A DNA stretch of 64,000 nt from UKL13-3 sp943369665 (GCA_943369665.1 CALRNX020000012.1:62001-126000), one strand, 5' to 3'; shown: positions 1 to 8,859, numbered from the stretch's first letter. A program made the numbers and translations. Notes: generated by a model not told the origin, from the letters alone.

Positions 1-830
1 GTATTGCCGATGCCACTGTATTAACAGAAGCCGGATATGTGGGAGAAGACGTGGAAAGTATTTTGTCTCGCTTACTGCAGGCTGCAGATTATAATGTAGC
101 GGCAGCTGAACGCGGAATTGTGTATGTGGATGAAATTGATAAAATAAGCCGCAAAAGCGATAATCCAAGTATCACCCGTGATGTGAGTGGAGAAGGGGTG
201 CAACAAGCATTGCTCAAAATATTGGAAGGAACCGTTGCAAGTGTGCCGCCACAAGGAGGCCGCAAGCATCCCGAACAAAAAATGGTACAGATCAATACCG
301 AAAATATATTGTTTATCTGCGGAGGAGCATTTGAAGGAATCGATAAAATGATCGCCCGCAGGTTGCAAACTCAAGCAATCGGATTTAATTCAGCCGGTTT
401 GGATATTGATACTTCTGATGAGGCAAATTATTTGCAGTATGTTTCACCGGCAGATTTGCGCACCTATGGTTTGATTCCCGAAATAATTGGTCGTATGCCT
501 GTATTGTGTCATTTGAATCCGTTGGACAAAGATGCATTGCGGAATATCCTCACCGAACCTAAAAATGCATTGATCAAACAGTATATCAAATTATTCGATT
601 TAGAAGGCATAAAGCTGACCATTGATGACGAAGTGATTGATTTAATTGTAGACAAAGCTTTTGAATTTAAACTCGGAGCCCGCGGATTGCGTAGCATTTG
701 TGAGGCTGTTATGATGGATTATATGTATGATATGCCCTCACAGGAAGAGGTAAAACAATTGCATGTAACATTAAATGAAGCAAATATTCGTATTGAACAA
801 TTGCGATTGAAGAGTTTGAAGGCAGCTTAG
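1..830 (+). CDS. clpX: ATP-dependent Clp protease ATP-binding subunit ClpX, 3' part (5' end outside window)
   Basis: This is the C-terminal 275 residues of ClpX, the AAA+ unfoldase that recognises substrates and feeds them to ClpP in the cytoplasm. Reading in frame from base 3, the first residues IADATVLTEAGYVGEDVES match the conserved stretch just after Walker A. They are followed by the Walker B segment GIVYVDEIDKI, the RDVSGEGVQQALLKILEGT helix with the pore-loop neighbourhood, and the sensor-2 motif GARGLRSI near the C-terminus. The zinc-binding N-domain and Walker A lie upstream of the window. The stop (828-830) is followed directly by a strong terminator, so this is the end of its transcription unit. 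No frame damage is visible. Family identity is essentially certain. Confidence 0.97.
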   Translation, partial: IADATVLTEAGYVGEDVESILSRLLQAADYNVAAAERGIVYVDEIDKISRKSDNPSITRDVSGEGVQQALLKILEGTVASVPPQGGRKHPEQKMVQINTENILFICGGAFEGIDKMIARRLQTQAIGFNSAGLDIDTSDEANYLQYVSPADLRTYGLIPEIIGRMPVLCHLNPLDKDALRNILTEPKNALIKQYIKLFDLEGIKLTIDDEVIDLIVDKAFEFKLGARGLRSICEAVMMDYMYDMPSQEEVKQLHVTLNEANIRIEQLRLKSLKAA

Positions 831-852
831 GTTTCAGCCAAAATAATTTACC

Positions 853-883
853 AAAACGCATACATTCGTGTATGCGTTTTTTT
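853..883 (+). terminator. Rho-independent terminator of clpX
   Basis: A perfect 12-bp stem (853-864 AAAACGCATACA with 869-880) closes on a TTCG tetraloop and runs into a T tract (877-883). It starts 22 bp after the clpX stop. Its 3' arm contains the ATG (872) of the next gene, which is unusual. Confidence 0.85.
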
Positions 884-2254
884 ATTGTCTTTTTCGCGCT
901 AAATGTATTGTGTGCCCATGCCCAGGTAACCGTTCAAATCACCTCGTTGCCGGGCACTACACCACCCAATCCTGTTTTGTTCATTGCAGGATCGTTTAAT
1001 CAGTGGAATCCGGCCGATTCTGCTTTTATGTTTACCAAAGCAGGCCCCAATTATGAAGTTGTATTACCACCCCAAAATGGAGTCGTGAAGTTTAAAGTAA
1101 CAAGGGGTAGCTGGCAAACTTGTGAAGGCACTGTCAATGGTGGACAAATAGCAGATCGAAGTTTTACGTATACACAAGGTTTGATAATGCCGATCCAAAT
1201 TGCAGGATGGGAGGCAACCCCGAGTACCGCCTCCACGGCATTGCCAAATGTGAAAGTAGTGAGTGATGTTTTTTTTATTCCACAGCTCAATCGAACGCGT
1301 AAGGTTTCAATTTATTTGCCCAACAATTATGATAGCAATTCAACGGAAAGATATCCTGTATTGTATATGCACGATGGACAAAATCTGTTTGATGAGGCAT
1401 CTTCTTTTTCAGGCGAATGGGGAGTAGATGAAACGCTAAGTGCCAGGGAAAAATCCGGTCGTAAATCTTGTATCGTTGTAGCCATTGACAATGGAGGTGT
1501 GAGTAGGTTGGAGGAATATGCTGCTTTTGCAAATCCTCAATATGGCGGTGGTCGGGGTGAACCGTATGTTTCGTTTTTGGTAAACACCCTGAAGCCTTTT
1601 ATTGATTCGGCATACCGGACCTTGCCGCAACGAGATTTTACGGCTATTGCCGGCAGTTCGATGGGAGGTTTGATCTCCATGTATGCTGCCATTGCGTACC
1701 CGGAAGTGTATAGCAAAGTCGGACTGTTTTCGCCTTCTTTTTGGTTTAGCGATTCATTGTTTACATATGTGGCATCGAAACCTAAAACGGCAGACACCCG
1801 ATTTTACATTGTTGCCGGAATAAATGAAAGTGAAACGATGGTGAGGTACATCGACAGCATGATCGTATTGCTTAATGCAAATGGGCATTCAAATGCGCAT
1901 ATCCTTAAATCTTTGAAAGCAGATGGTGCGCATCGCGAATGGTTTTGGAAACGCGAGTTTGGTCCATGTTATGATTGGCTTTTCAGTGATTGGAATACGG
2001 GGTTACGTTCACAAAAGGTTAATACAGAAAGTGATATTATGATTTACCCGAATCCGGCAAAGGATTCTTTTTCCATCACTCCGGGTGATGCCATATCCAT
2101 TCAATTGATCGATAAAAAGGGGAAAGTATTGCATACATGGAATCATGTAAAGGCAAATACTCCCGTGTCTATCAATAAGTATAAGGCCGGACACTATATA
2201 TTGAAAATACGAACACAACATACAAGCACCCAAACAAAATTTGTTATTGAGTAA
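872..2254 (+). CDS. Secreted esterase (EstD/Fes-like alpha/beta-hydrolase) with N-terminal starch-binding-like domain and T9SS sorting domain
   Basis: A 460-aa exported protein. A signal peptide (residues 1-18, ending CAHAQ) is followed by a CBM20/CBM48-like beta-sandwich at about 20-110 (FIAGSFNQWNP is the typical core). An esterase PF00756 domain then spans about 135-370. The nucleophile motif GSSMGG sits near residue 261, with YMHDGQNLFD before it and a late HREWFW histidine as candidate triad member. Residues from about 390 (IYPNPAKDSFSI) to the end form a type A T9SS C-terminal domain, so secretion across the outer membrane is expected. The ATG at 872 is the only start that gives the signal peptide, although it lies inside the clpX terminator. 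The substrate is unknown; sugar esters or siderophore-like esters are both possible for this fold. Confidence 0.85.
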   Translation: MRFFIVFFALNVLCAHAQVTVQITSLPGTTPPNPVLFIAGSFNQWNPADSAFMFTKAGPNYEVVLPPQNGVVKFKVTRGSWQTCEGTVNGGQIADRSFTYTQGLIMPIQIAGWEATPSTASTALPNVKVVSDVFFIPQLNRTRKVSIYLPNNYDSNSTERYPVLYMHDGQNLFDEASSFSGEWGVDETLSAREKSGRKSCIVVAIDNGGVSRLEEYAAFANPQYGGGRGEPYVSFLVNTLKPFIDSAYRTLPQRDFTAIAGSSMGGLISMYAAIAYPEVYSKVGLFSPSFWFSDSLFTYVASKPKTADTRFYIVAGINESETMVRYIDSMIVLLNANGHSNAHILKSLKADGAHREWFWKREFGPCYDWLFSDWNTGLRSQKVNTESDIMIYPNPAKDSFSITPGDAISIQLIDKKGKVLHTWNHVKANTPVSINKYKAGHYILKIRTQHTSTQTKFVIE

Positions 2255-2332
2255 AGGTTGCGCTGTAACTAACTTTTCCACCTTTTTAGCACAGTGAGTA
2301 TTTGTTGCGCAAATTCATATAATTTGCATGCT

Positions 2333-3742
2333 ATGAGCACAACACTCAATAACAAAAAGATAATTAATGCCTGGTCCATGTATGATTGGGCGAATTCGGT
2401 GTTTTCCCTCACTATTGCTACGGCCATATTTCCCCCTTATTATGAGGCAATGAGTAAACAAGCGGCCATATCATTTGGCAGTGATATTCGCGGTCCTTAT
2501 TATATTGATTTTTTTGGGCATAAAATTTTAAACAGTGCCTTGTATTCATATGCATTATCATTAGGATTCTTATTGGTAACAATTTTAAGTCCGCTGCTTT
2601 CGGGTATAGCCGATGCGCGGGGCAATAAAAAATTCTTTCTTAAATTATTCTGTTATATTGGAGCAGTAGCCTGCATGTTATTGTATTTTTTTACAGCATC
2701 CAATTTGTTGTTCGGGCTCCTGTTATTTGTTATTGGTTTGGTGGGGTTTGGCGGCAGTATTGTGTATTACAATGCATTTTTACCCGAAATAACTACCGAA
2801 GATCAGTTTGATAAAGTAAGTGCGAAGGGTTTTTCAATGGGGTATATTGGAAGTGTATTATTACTTATCATCGATTTAATCTTAATCATGAAACCTGAAT
2901 GGTTTTTTCCGGTAGAAACCAAGGTGAACGAAATATTAGCGGCCAACAGTGGGATTTCGCTCGAAGAAGCGACCAAAGAAGCTAAAAGTTATTACGAAGG
3001 GATCGCCAGCAGGTTATCTTTTGTGTCGGTAGGATTATGGTGGGCAGGTTGGGCACAAATACCTTTTAAATATTTACCAGAGACGAAAAATTTAAATGAT
3101 AAGATCAAGAATCCTTTTTCGAAAGGATTTGAAGAGTTGCGCAAAGTATTAAATGAAGTAAGAACCTATAACAGCCATAACCATATTAAACGTTACTTGT
3201 GGGGATTCTTTTTCACCAGCATGGGGTTGCAAACCGTAATGTATGTGGCTACCATTTTTGGGTCACAGGAGTTGCATTTGCAAACTGCGGAACTCATCGT
3301 TACGGTATTGATCATTCAATTGATCGCCATATTGGGCGCCTGGTTATTTGCAAAAGTGTCTGCCAGGATCGGGAATATCTACACATTGTTGATCATGATT
3401 GGAATATGGATAGGCATATGCGCCTACGCTTTTAATATAGGAACGGCCCAGGAGTTTTATGGATTAGCTGTCGTTGTGGGTTTTGTGATGGGAGGGATTC
3501 AATCGATGTTTCGGTCAACCTACGCTAAAATTATTCCAAATGAAACCCATAACCATGCATCTTACTTTAGTTTTTACGATGTATCTGAAAAGTTAGCCAT
3601 TGTAATAGGCACCTTTAGTTATGGTTTTTTGTTGCAGCTTACCGGAAATATGCGTGCTTCCATTTTAGCTTTAGCAATATATTTTATTATCGGATTGTTT
3701 TTTATTGCCCGAATTAAAAACTTCAAAACCCTAAATCCTTAA
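2333..3742 (+). CDS. Major facilitator superfamily transporter, Atg22/UMF1 type
   Basis: A 469-aa polytopic inner-membrane protein of the UMF1/Atg22-like MFS branch. The N-terminal NAWSMYDWANSVFSLTIATAIFPPYY segment is the family hallmark, and about 12 hydrophobic segments follow. The central cytoplasmic loop around residues 250-290 is rich in Lys/Asn. An in-frame GTG at 2294 would add 13 residues, but ATG 2333 is preferred because the family starts just before NAWSMYDWAN. The substrate is unknown; eukaryotic Atg22 exports amino acids from the vacuole. The stop overlaps the next start (TAATG, 3740-3744), so the two genes are translationally coupled. Confidence 0.85.
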   Translation: MSTTLNNKKIINAWSMYDWANSVFSLTIATAIFPPYYEAMSKQAAISFGSDIRGPYYIDFFGHKILNSALYSYALSLGFLLVTILSPLLSGIADARGNKKFFLKLFCYIGAVACMLLYFFTASNLLFGLLLFVIGLVGFGGSIVYYNAFLPEITTEDQFDKVSAKGFSMGYIGSVLLLIIDLILIMKPEWFFPVETKVNEILAANSGISLEEATKEAKSYYEGIASRLSFVSVGLWWAGWAQIPFKYLPETKNLNDKIKNPFSKGFEELRKVLNEVRTYNSHNHIKRYLWGFFFTSMGLQTVMYVATIFGSQELHLQTAELIVTVLIIQLIAILGAWLFAKVSARIGNIYTLLIMIGIWIGICAYAFNIGTAQEFYGLAVVVGFVMGGIQSMFRSTYAKIIPNETHNHASYFSFYDVSEKLAIVIGTFSYGFLLQLTGNMRASILALAIYFIIGLFFIARIKNFKTLNP

Positions 3743-4461
3743 TGAAAGTAGATTTATTTATTCCGTGTTTTATCGATCAGTTGAGGCCTGAAACAGCTTT
3801 TAACATGATAAAGGTTTTGGAGAAAGCAGGTTGCCAGGTTAATTATAATGTGGAGCAAACATGTTGCGGACAGGCCGCTTTTAATGCGGGACATTGGAAC
3901 GATGCCCGCGAAGTTGCCGAAAAGTTTTTGAGGGAATTTGATCACAACCGTAACTTGGTTTGTCCTGCAGGTTCATGTGTTGGTATGATGCGCAACTCTT
4001 ACGATCTGTTGTTTCAAAATTCATCTTATCATAATAAATTTAAACAGCTTCAAAAGAAAGCATTTGAGTTAAGTGAATTTTTGGTGGATATCATGAAGCA
4101 AACAGAATTTGGCTCCGTATTGTTTGGTAAGGCCACTTATCACGATTCATGCAGTGCGTTAAGAGAATGCAGGATTAAATCCCAACCCCGAGAACTGTTA
4201 AAAAATGTACAGGGATTGGAACTGATTGAAATGCAGGATTGCGAAACCTGTTGTGGATTTGGTGGAACATTTGCTGTTAAAAATGAACCTATTTCGGTGA
4301 GTTTGGCCGAACAAAAAATCGAAAACATTTTGGCAACCGGAGCAGAATATGTTATCTCCACCGATTATTCCTGCTTGCTGCAATTGGATAGTGTTATCAA
4401 AAAAAGAGAATTACCGATCAAATCACTTCATATAGCCGATGTGCTTGCTGCAGGCTTGTAA
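3742..4461 (+). CDS. LutA/YkgE-family (Fe-S)-binding protein with two CCG domains
   Basis: A 239-aa protein made of two cysteine-rich (CCG) domains. The first is VDLFIPCFIDQL...EQTCCGQAAFNAGH with the CCG near residue 41. The second is ATYHDSCSALRE...CETCCGFGGTFAVK with the CCG near residue 168. This is the architecture of LutA/YkgE, one subunit of the LutABC L-lactate oxidation complex, and of heterodisulfide-reductase-like electron carriers. It begins within the stop codon of the MFS gene, so the two are an operon. No lutB or lutC homologue is next to it in the window. The malate/lactate-type dehydrogenase gene 157 bp downstream hints at 2-hydroxyacid metabolism, but that link is inference. 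Confidence 0.85.
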   Translation: MKVDLFIPCFIDQLRPETAFNMIKVLEKAGCQVNYNVEQTCCGQAAFNAGHWNDAREVAEKFLREFDHNRNLVCPAGSCVGMMRNSYDLLFQNSSYHNKFKQLQKKAFELSEFLVDIMKQTEFGSVLFGKATYHDSCSALRECRIKSQPRELLKNVQGLELIEMQDCETCCGFGGTFAVKNEPISVSLAEQKIENILATGAEYVISTDYSCLLQLDSVIKKRELPIKSLHIADVLAAGL

Positions 4462-4514
4462 GAAGTAGGTAATCCAAAAATTTCGGGAGAAAGCAGGCAT
4501 TAGGTAAAACAATT

Positions 4515-4544
4515 CTGGTGGTTTCAGCTACGCTCAATCACCGG
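4515..4544. repeat. Short imperfect palindromic element
   Basis: CTGGTGGTT (4515-4523) pairs with AATCACCGG (4536-4544), including G-U pairs, around a loop with the core GCTACGCTC. It sits in the 156-bp gap between the LutA-like gene and the dehydrogenase. A related, more degraded copy lies at 8713-8758 upstream of crcB. Confidence 0.5.
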
Positions 4545-4617
4545 AAAGGTATATAAATGTAATTTACGTAATCTGCGGCTATAATATGGTTCGCGACAAT
4601 TAAACTAATTTCAACAA

Positions 4618-5688
4618 ATGAATTTTTCGAGAGAACAACTGCACACGTTTACACAAGCCGTTTTTGAACATTGTGGAATGAATGCTGCAGATGCAAAACT
4701 GAGTGCAGATGTATTGGTAGCGGCCGACATGCGTGGGATTGATTCGCATGGTGTGGCACGTTTGAGCGGATATGTGCGTTTGCAACAAGCCGGTCGTGCC
4801 AATATGAATCCTGATTGGAAAATTATCCACCAAACACCTTCAACTGCAACGATCGATGCGGATGGTGGATTGGGATTGGCCGTTGCCCCCAAAGCGATGG
4901 ATATTGCTATTGAAAAAGCCAAACAAGTTGGAACAGGATGGGTAGCAATTCAACATTCAAATCATTTTGGAATTGCTGCATACCATGCCATGAAAGCGCT
5001 GGAGCACGATATGATCGGTATTGTTATGACCAATGCAAGTCCATTGGTTGCACCCACGCATTCAAAAGAAAGAATGCTGGGAACCAATCCTATTTGTTAT
5101 GCTTTTCCGGCTGGCAAACATCTTCCCATTGTTGTGGATTTGGCAACATCTACTGCAGCAAACGGGAAATTGGAAATTGCACAACGTGCCAATAAAAAGA
5201 TTCCCAAAGGTTGGATCATTGATAAGCAGGGAAGCGATACGGACGATCCGAATGCACTAAAAGAAGGTGGGATTTTATTGCCTTTGGGAAGTGGCGATAC
5301 AAAAGCCGGACATAAAGGATTTGGATTAAGTGCCATTGTCGATTTAATGTGCGGAGTATTGAGCGGAGCAAATTATGGTCCATGGGTTCCTCCCTTTGTG
5401 GCATTTTTGGATCCGGTAAAAAATCAACCGGGTAAGGGAATTGGACATTTTGTGGGTGCCATGCGGGTCGATGCTTTCAGACCGGCCGATGCTTTTAAGC
5501 ACAATATCGACAATTGGATAGAGCGTTTTAAAGCAGCTATACCGATTGATGAACAGTATCCTGTAATTATTCCGGGTGAACCGGAATTTGCTAATGCCAA
5601 AGAAAGGGCTGTAAGTGGAATTCCATTAAATGATCAGGTGGTAACAGACTTGAAAAATCTGGGAGAAAAATTGGGAATAACACTGTAA
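4618..5688 (+). CDS. Ldh_2 family NAD(P)-dependent malate/L-lactate (2-hydroxyacid) dehydrogenase
   Basis: A 356-aa cytoplasmic oxidoreductase of the malate/L-lactate/ureidoglycolate/sulfolactate dehydrogenase family (PF02615), unrelated to classical Rossmann MDH. Family hallmarks are DMRGIDSHGVARLSGYV (about residues 38-54), IQHSNHFGIAAYHA (about 110-123, with a conserved His) and the nucleotide-binding stretch HKGFGLSAIVDLMCGVLSG. Length is typical. The substrate cannot be fixed from sequence alone: malate is the usual assignment in Bacteroidota, with L-lactate, sulfolactate and ureidoglycolate as alternatives. ATG 4618 is supported by the family N-terminus. The maf gene begins 4 bp after the stop, so the two are probably co-transcribed. 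Confidence 0.88.
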   Translation: MNFSREQLHTFTQAVFEHCGMNAADAKLSADVLVAADMRGIDSHGVARLSGYVRLQQAGRANMNPDWKIIHQTPSTATIDADGGLGLAVAPKAMDIAIEKAKQVGTGWVAIQHSNHFGIAAYHAMKALEHDMIGIVMTNASPLVAPTHSKERMLGTNPICYAFPAGKHLPIVVDLATSTAANGKLEIAQRANKKIPKGWIIDKQGSDTDDPNALKEGGILLPLGSGDTKAGHKGFGLSAIVDLMCGVLSGANYGPWVPPFVAFLDPVKNQPGKGIGHFVGAMRVDAFRPADAFKHNIDNWIERFKAAIPIDEQYPVIIPGEPEFANAKERAVSGIPLNDQVVTDLKNLGEKLGITL

Positions 5689-5692
5689 AAAG

Positions 5693-6262
5693 ATGCTTCA
5701 AAAAAAAATAATCCTCGCATCCAAATCGCCACGTAGACAAGAACTCATCAAAGGTCTTGAATTACCTTTTGAGGTAAGAACATATGAAGTGGAAGAGTCT
5801 TTTCCGGATGACCTGCAGGCACAGGCTATTCCGGTATACCTGGCTGAAAAAAAAGCATTGGCTTATCCAGATATAATCAACGAGAATGAAATCTTATTAA
5901 CCGCAGATACCATTGTATGGGTAAACGATCACGTGCTTAACAAACCGGAAAGTGAGCAGGAGGCATACCAAATGCTGTCGGAAATTTGTGGTACTGCTCA
6001 TACCGTGTATACCGGAGTGTGTTTGCGCACGCCCAACAATATGATCTCGTTTTATGATAGCAGCGAAGTGTTCATCAAGAAGCTCACGGATGAAGAAATC
6101 TGGCATTATATAAAAGAGTACAAGCCGTTTGACAGGGCGGGCAGCTATGGAATACAGGATTGGTTTGGTTATGTGGCCGTTCAAAAAATCAATGGGTGTT
6201 TTTACAATGTAATGGGATTACCCTTGAGTAAATTGTATGATGAATTGAAAAAAATAAATTAG
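5693..6262 (+). CDS. maf: Maf-family nucleoside triphosphate pyrophosphatase
   Basis: A 189-aa Maf/YhdE-type pyrophosphatase that hydrolyses non-canonical or specific NTPs (dTTP/UTP in characterised members) and is linked to septum formation in Bacillus. The N-terminal signature ILASKSPRRQELIKGL (residues 6-21) and ADTIVWVNDHVLNKP (about 77-91) carry the catalytic and substrate-binding residues. DRAGSYGIQDWFG follows near 144-156. Length is normal. It begins 4 bp after the dehydrogenase stop, and the TlpA-like gene follows after 20 bp, so all three may share one transcript. Confidence 0.94.
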   Translation: MLQKKIILASKSPRRQELIKGLELPFEVRTYEVEESFPDDLQAQAIPVYLAEKKALAYPDIINENEILLTADTIVWVNDHVLNKPESEQEAYQMLSEICGTAHTVYTGVCLRTPNNMISFYDSSEVFIKKLTDEEIWHYIKEYKPFDRAGSYGIQDWFGYVAVQKINGCFYNVMGLPLSKLYDELKKIN

Positions 6263-6282
6263 ATGGAATCTCCCTTAACCTT

Positions 6283-7671
6283 ATGAAGAAAATAGCACTA
6301 TTTACCTTGTTGTTATCTGCAGGTGTCAGTTTAACGGCACAAACAGTTATTTGTGGACGAATTACAAACCCCAAAGACAATATTGTTAAATTGAATTATG
6401 GGGATGGAAGTAAAACATTATCGGCTCAATTAGGTAAAGATGGCTCCTTTAACATAAGGAATAACGAAGGTCTTTCCGGAAGGTTTGACCTTGAGCATGG
6501 GGGTGAGACCACGGCAATGTTTTTGTATCCTTCGGACAGTTTGTATATAACATTGGATACTAAAATGTTTGACGAAACAATTGTGTATAAAGGACGTGGA
6601 GCGGATATCAATAATTTTTTGGCTAAGCAGTATTTGCATTTCGAAAATTCAATCGGTTCAGAAACGTTTATGCAAACCTATTACCGCAAAATTGCATTTA
6701 GTGATGCACAAACATTTAGTGCGTATGCCGACAGTTTAACACAGGTGAAACTGAACTACCTCGATCAATTCAAATCGACATTGCCTGTTGCTTTTTACGA
6801 CTACCAGTATGCCGAAATTGTGTTTGACTATGCAACAGACAAAGCTGATTATCCTACCCTGCATTGTTATGTGAGGGGGATACAGGATTCGACCGTAAAA
6901 GTGGAGCCGGGTTATTATGAATTTTACAACCAACTGAATATTGATAACGAGCATTATTTAGCCTCATATGATTTTGTGACCTATTTGGGATATTATGTGC
7001 GATACAAGGCCAAACAGAATTTTGGTCGGGACAGTATTTCATATCTGGATCAATTGGTAAGTGCCCGGTTTTTATTAAAAGGAAAAGTAAAAGAAAGAGC
7101 CATTAGTGAAATGATATTACAATTAATGGACTTTGGTACTGCCGATGAAGTAAAGCAGATGTATGCGCTAAGCGCTGTGGATATTACGAATCCTGATCTG
7201 AAGCAAAAGATAGATGCGAAGTATGCGCTTGTTTCGTCATTATTACCCGGGAATCCGGCACCGTTGTTTTCGCTCAAAACGAAAGAAGGTAAGACGGTGA
7301 ATCTTTCCGATTTTAAAGGGAAGGTGGTGTATCTGGATTTTTGGGCAAGCTGGTGTGGACCCTGTATGATGGAAATGCCCCATGCAAAAATATTGCAGGA
7401 TTCATTTGCCAATAAGGAAGTGGTTTTTTTGTATGTAAGTATTGATGAAGACGAAAAGGCCTGGCAAAAAACAATGGCAGCTAAAAAGATGAAAGGAGTG
7501 CATGTACTTGCCAAAGGTTTTGACCATGAGGTTCCGAAGAAGTATGGTGTAAATGGAATTCCCAGCTATTACCTCATAAGCAGGGAAGGTAAGATCATTG
7601 ATAATCATCCGTCACGTCCAAGCGACCCGGGTATTTATAAAGAAATTGAGGATGCGTTAAAGCTCAACTAA
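6283..7671 (+). CDS. Secreted TlpA-like thiol-disulfide oxidoreductase with DUF4369-like N-terminus
   Basis: A 462-aa periplasmic protein. Residues 1-20 (MKKIALFTLLLSAGVSLTAQ) are a signal peptide. The N-terminal region (about 20-120, VICGRITNPKDN...) resembles the DUF4369 beta domain often fused to these proteins in Bacteroidota, followed by a helical middle region. The C-terminal thioredoxin fold starts at LFSLKTKEGKTVNLSDFKGKV and contains the active site ASWCGPC, with the first Cys near residue 358, and a cis-proline segment NGIPSYYL. It is expected to reduce or exchange disulfides in envelope proteins; the client is unknown. The 3' end overlaps the convergent phosphatase gene by 8 bp. 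Confidence 0.88.
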   Translation: MKKIALFTLLLSAGVSLTAQTVICGRITNPKDNIVKLNYGDGSKTLSAQLGKDGSFNIRNNEGLSGRFDLEHGGETTAMFLYPSDSLYITLDTKMFDETIVYKGRGADINNFLAKQYLHFENSIGSETFMQTYYRKIAFSDAQTFSAYADSLTQVKLNYLDQFKSTLPVAFYDYQYAEIVFDYATDKADYPTLHCYVRGIQDSTVKVEPGYYEFYNQLNIDNEHYLASYDFVTYLGYYVRYKAKQNFGRDSISYLDQLVSARFLLKGKVKERAISEMILQLMDFGTADEVKQMYALSAVDITNPDLKQKIDAKYALVSSLLPGNPAPLFSLKTKEGKTVNLSDFKGKVVYLDFWASWCGPCMMEMPHAKILQDSFANKEVVFLYVSIDEDEKAWQKTMAAKKMKGVHVLAKGFDHEVPKKYGVNGIPSYYLISREGKIIDNHPSRPSDPGIYKEIEDALKLN

Positions 7672-8572
7672 ACAATATTCCTTCTTTGAGTGAATAATGT
7701 GAAGCAATGAGCCGGTCAAAATCAAACCGTTTGATGACCACATCCATTAAGATGGTTGCCACCACGATCATTTCTACCCTGAAATCAGCCATGCCATGAA
7801 GTTTGGCTCTATCATTGGTGTTTCGTGTGATGATGGTTTCGTAAAAGGATAAAAAAGCTTCTAATGGAATTTCATCTGCATGATCCCATGCATTACCTAA
7901 GGGTATTTGGAGATCCTTTTTTAATACTTCCACAAGTGTTTCAAACGAACCGGCAGAACCAACCAGAATGGATGTTGGAAATTGCTGCAAGGCGTCACGC
8001 AGCTCTTTCATGTTGTGAACCAAATACGATTGCAAAGTGATCAGTTCTTCATCACTGATTGGATCGGTTTTGTGAAAACGTTCAATTAAACGGGCCGCAC
8101 CAATTGGGTAGCTTTTTTTCCAGAATATCCGGTCTTTTTTGCCGATAATAAATTCAACACTTCCGCCTCCAATATCCATCACCAGAATATTTGCATCGGG
8201 CAATTCAAAAGAATGTTTGATACCATTGTAAATCAGTTCAGCTTCCTGTTCTCCTGTTATCAATTCAATTTGTATCTGATGCAATTGTTGAGCTTGTTCA
8301 ATAAAATCGGTTCCGTTACTTGCATCCCGTAAAGCTGAAGTAGCATAAGCCTTTACTTGTCCTATTCCATGCTCATTCAATGCATCACGAAAAGATGCTA
8401 ATGCGTCCAATCCACGTTGGAAAGCTTGGGGAGCGATCAGTCGCTGATTAATGCCTCCTTCCCCAAGTTTTACAGGGATTTGATTTTTATATACTTCGAT
8501 CACTTTACCATTGCTCACCTCGGCAATCAGTAAGTGAAAGGTATTTGTTCCGAGATCAATTATGGCTTTCAT
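7664..8572 (-). CDS. Ppx/GppA-family exopolyphosphatase / pppGpp phosphatase
   Basis: A 302-aa member of the ASKHA-fold Ppx/GppA family (PF02541), hydrolysing polyphosphate or the 5'-gamma phosphate of pppGpp. IDLGTNTFHLLIAEV at residues 5-19 is the phosphate-1 motif, VMDIGGGSVEFIIG (about 131-144) is phosphate-2, and VGSAGSFETLVEVL carries the later glycine-rich loop. It is the short form without the C-terminal HD domain, common in Bacteroidota. Which substrate is preferred cannot be read from the sequence. The gene is convergent with the thioredoxin gene, sharing 8 bp, with no room for a terminator between them. Confidence 0.9.
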   Translation of the reverse strand: MKAIIDLGTNTFHLLIAEVSNGKVIEVYKNQIPVKLGEGGINQRLIAPQAFQRGLDALASFRDALNEHGIGQVKAYATSALRDASNGTDFIEQAQQLHQIQIELITGEQEAELIYNGIKHSFELPDANILVMDIGGGSVEFIIGKKDRIFWKKSYPIGAARLIERFHKTDPISDEELITLQSYLVHNMKELRDALQQFPTSILVGSAGSFETLVEVLKKDLQIPLGNAWDHADEIPLEAFLSFYETIITRNTNDRAKLHGMADFRVEMIVVATILMDVVIKRFDFDRLIASHYSLKEGILFS

Positions 8573-8712
8573 GTTTTATAAAGTTATGTAATTTAAGCTA
8601 AAAATTTGGTTTCTATTGTAAAGCCTTGTGCTGCCCTGTCTTTTGTTGACACTCTCCCTAGCCCTTTCTTGATGAGAGGGAATTTCGAGGGGGATTGGTC
8701 TTCGCAGAACCC

Positions 8713-8758
8713 CATCTGGTGGTTTCGTCTGATAGCTATCCTACTCGATCAACCATCC
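8713..8758. repeat. Degenerate palindromic element upstream of crcB
   Basis: A TGGTGGTTTCG arm (8717-8727) and a CGATCAACCATC arm (8746-8757) are imperfect inverted copies. They resemble the element at 4515-4544. They lie in the 291-bp non-coding region between the phosphatase and crcB, which also holds GA/CT-rich segments at 8650-8697 but no recognisable gene. Confidence 0.35.
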
Positions 8759-8814
8759 CGAGTTCCACATTTAACACAAAGCCCTATGCCACAAAAACAG
8801 TTACCGTATCAACC

Positions 8815-8830
8815 TCCCGAAACTTCGGGA
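8815..8830. repeat. Perfect 7-bp inverted repeat (hairpin) in the crcB upstream region
   Basis: TCCCGAA (8815-8821) and TTCGGGA (8824-8830) are separated by AC. There is no T tract, so a terminator is unlikely. It is probably another intergenic palindromic remnant or a regulator site. Confidence 0.4.
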
Positions 8831-8851
8831 CAACTTTATCTACCAATCAAC

Positions 8852-8859
8852 TATATTCG
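8852..8859 (+). promoter_or_regulatory. Candidate -7 promoter box for crcB
   Basis: TATATTCG differs by one base from the Bacteroidota -7 consensus TAnnTTTG and ends 4 nt before the crcB ATG. This would give a leaderless or near-leaderless transcript. No clear -33 TTTG is seen. Confidence 0.4.

Noticed and set aside
2301..2326. Consensus promoter for the Atg22-type transporter
   Set aside because: A TTTG and a TATAATTTG lie before the start, but the spacing between them and inside the -7 box do not fit the consensus.
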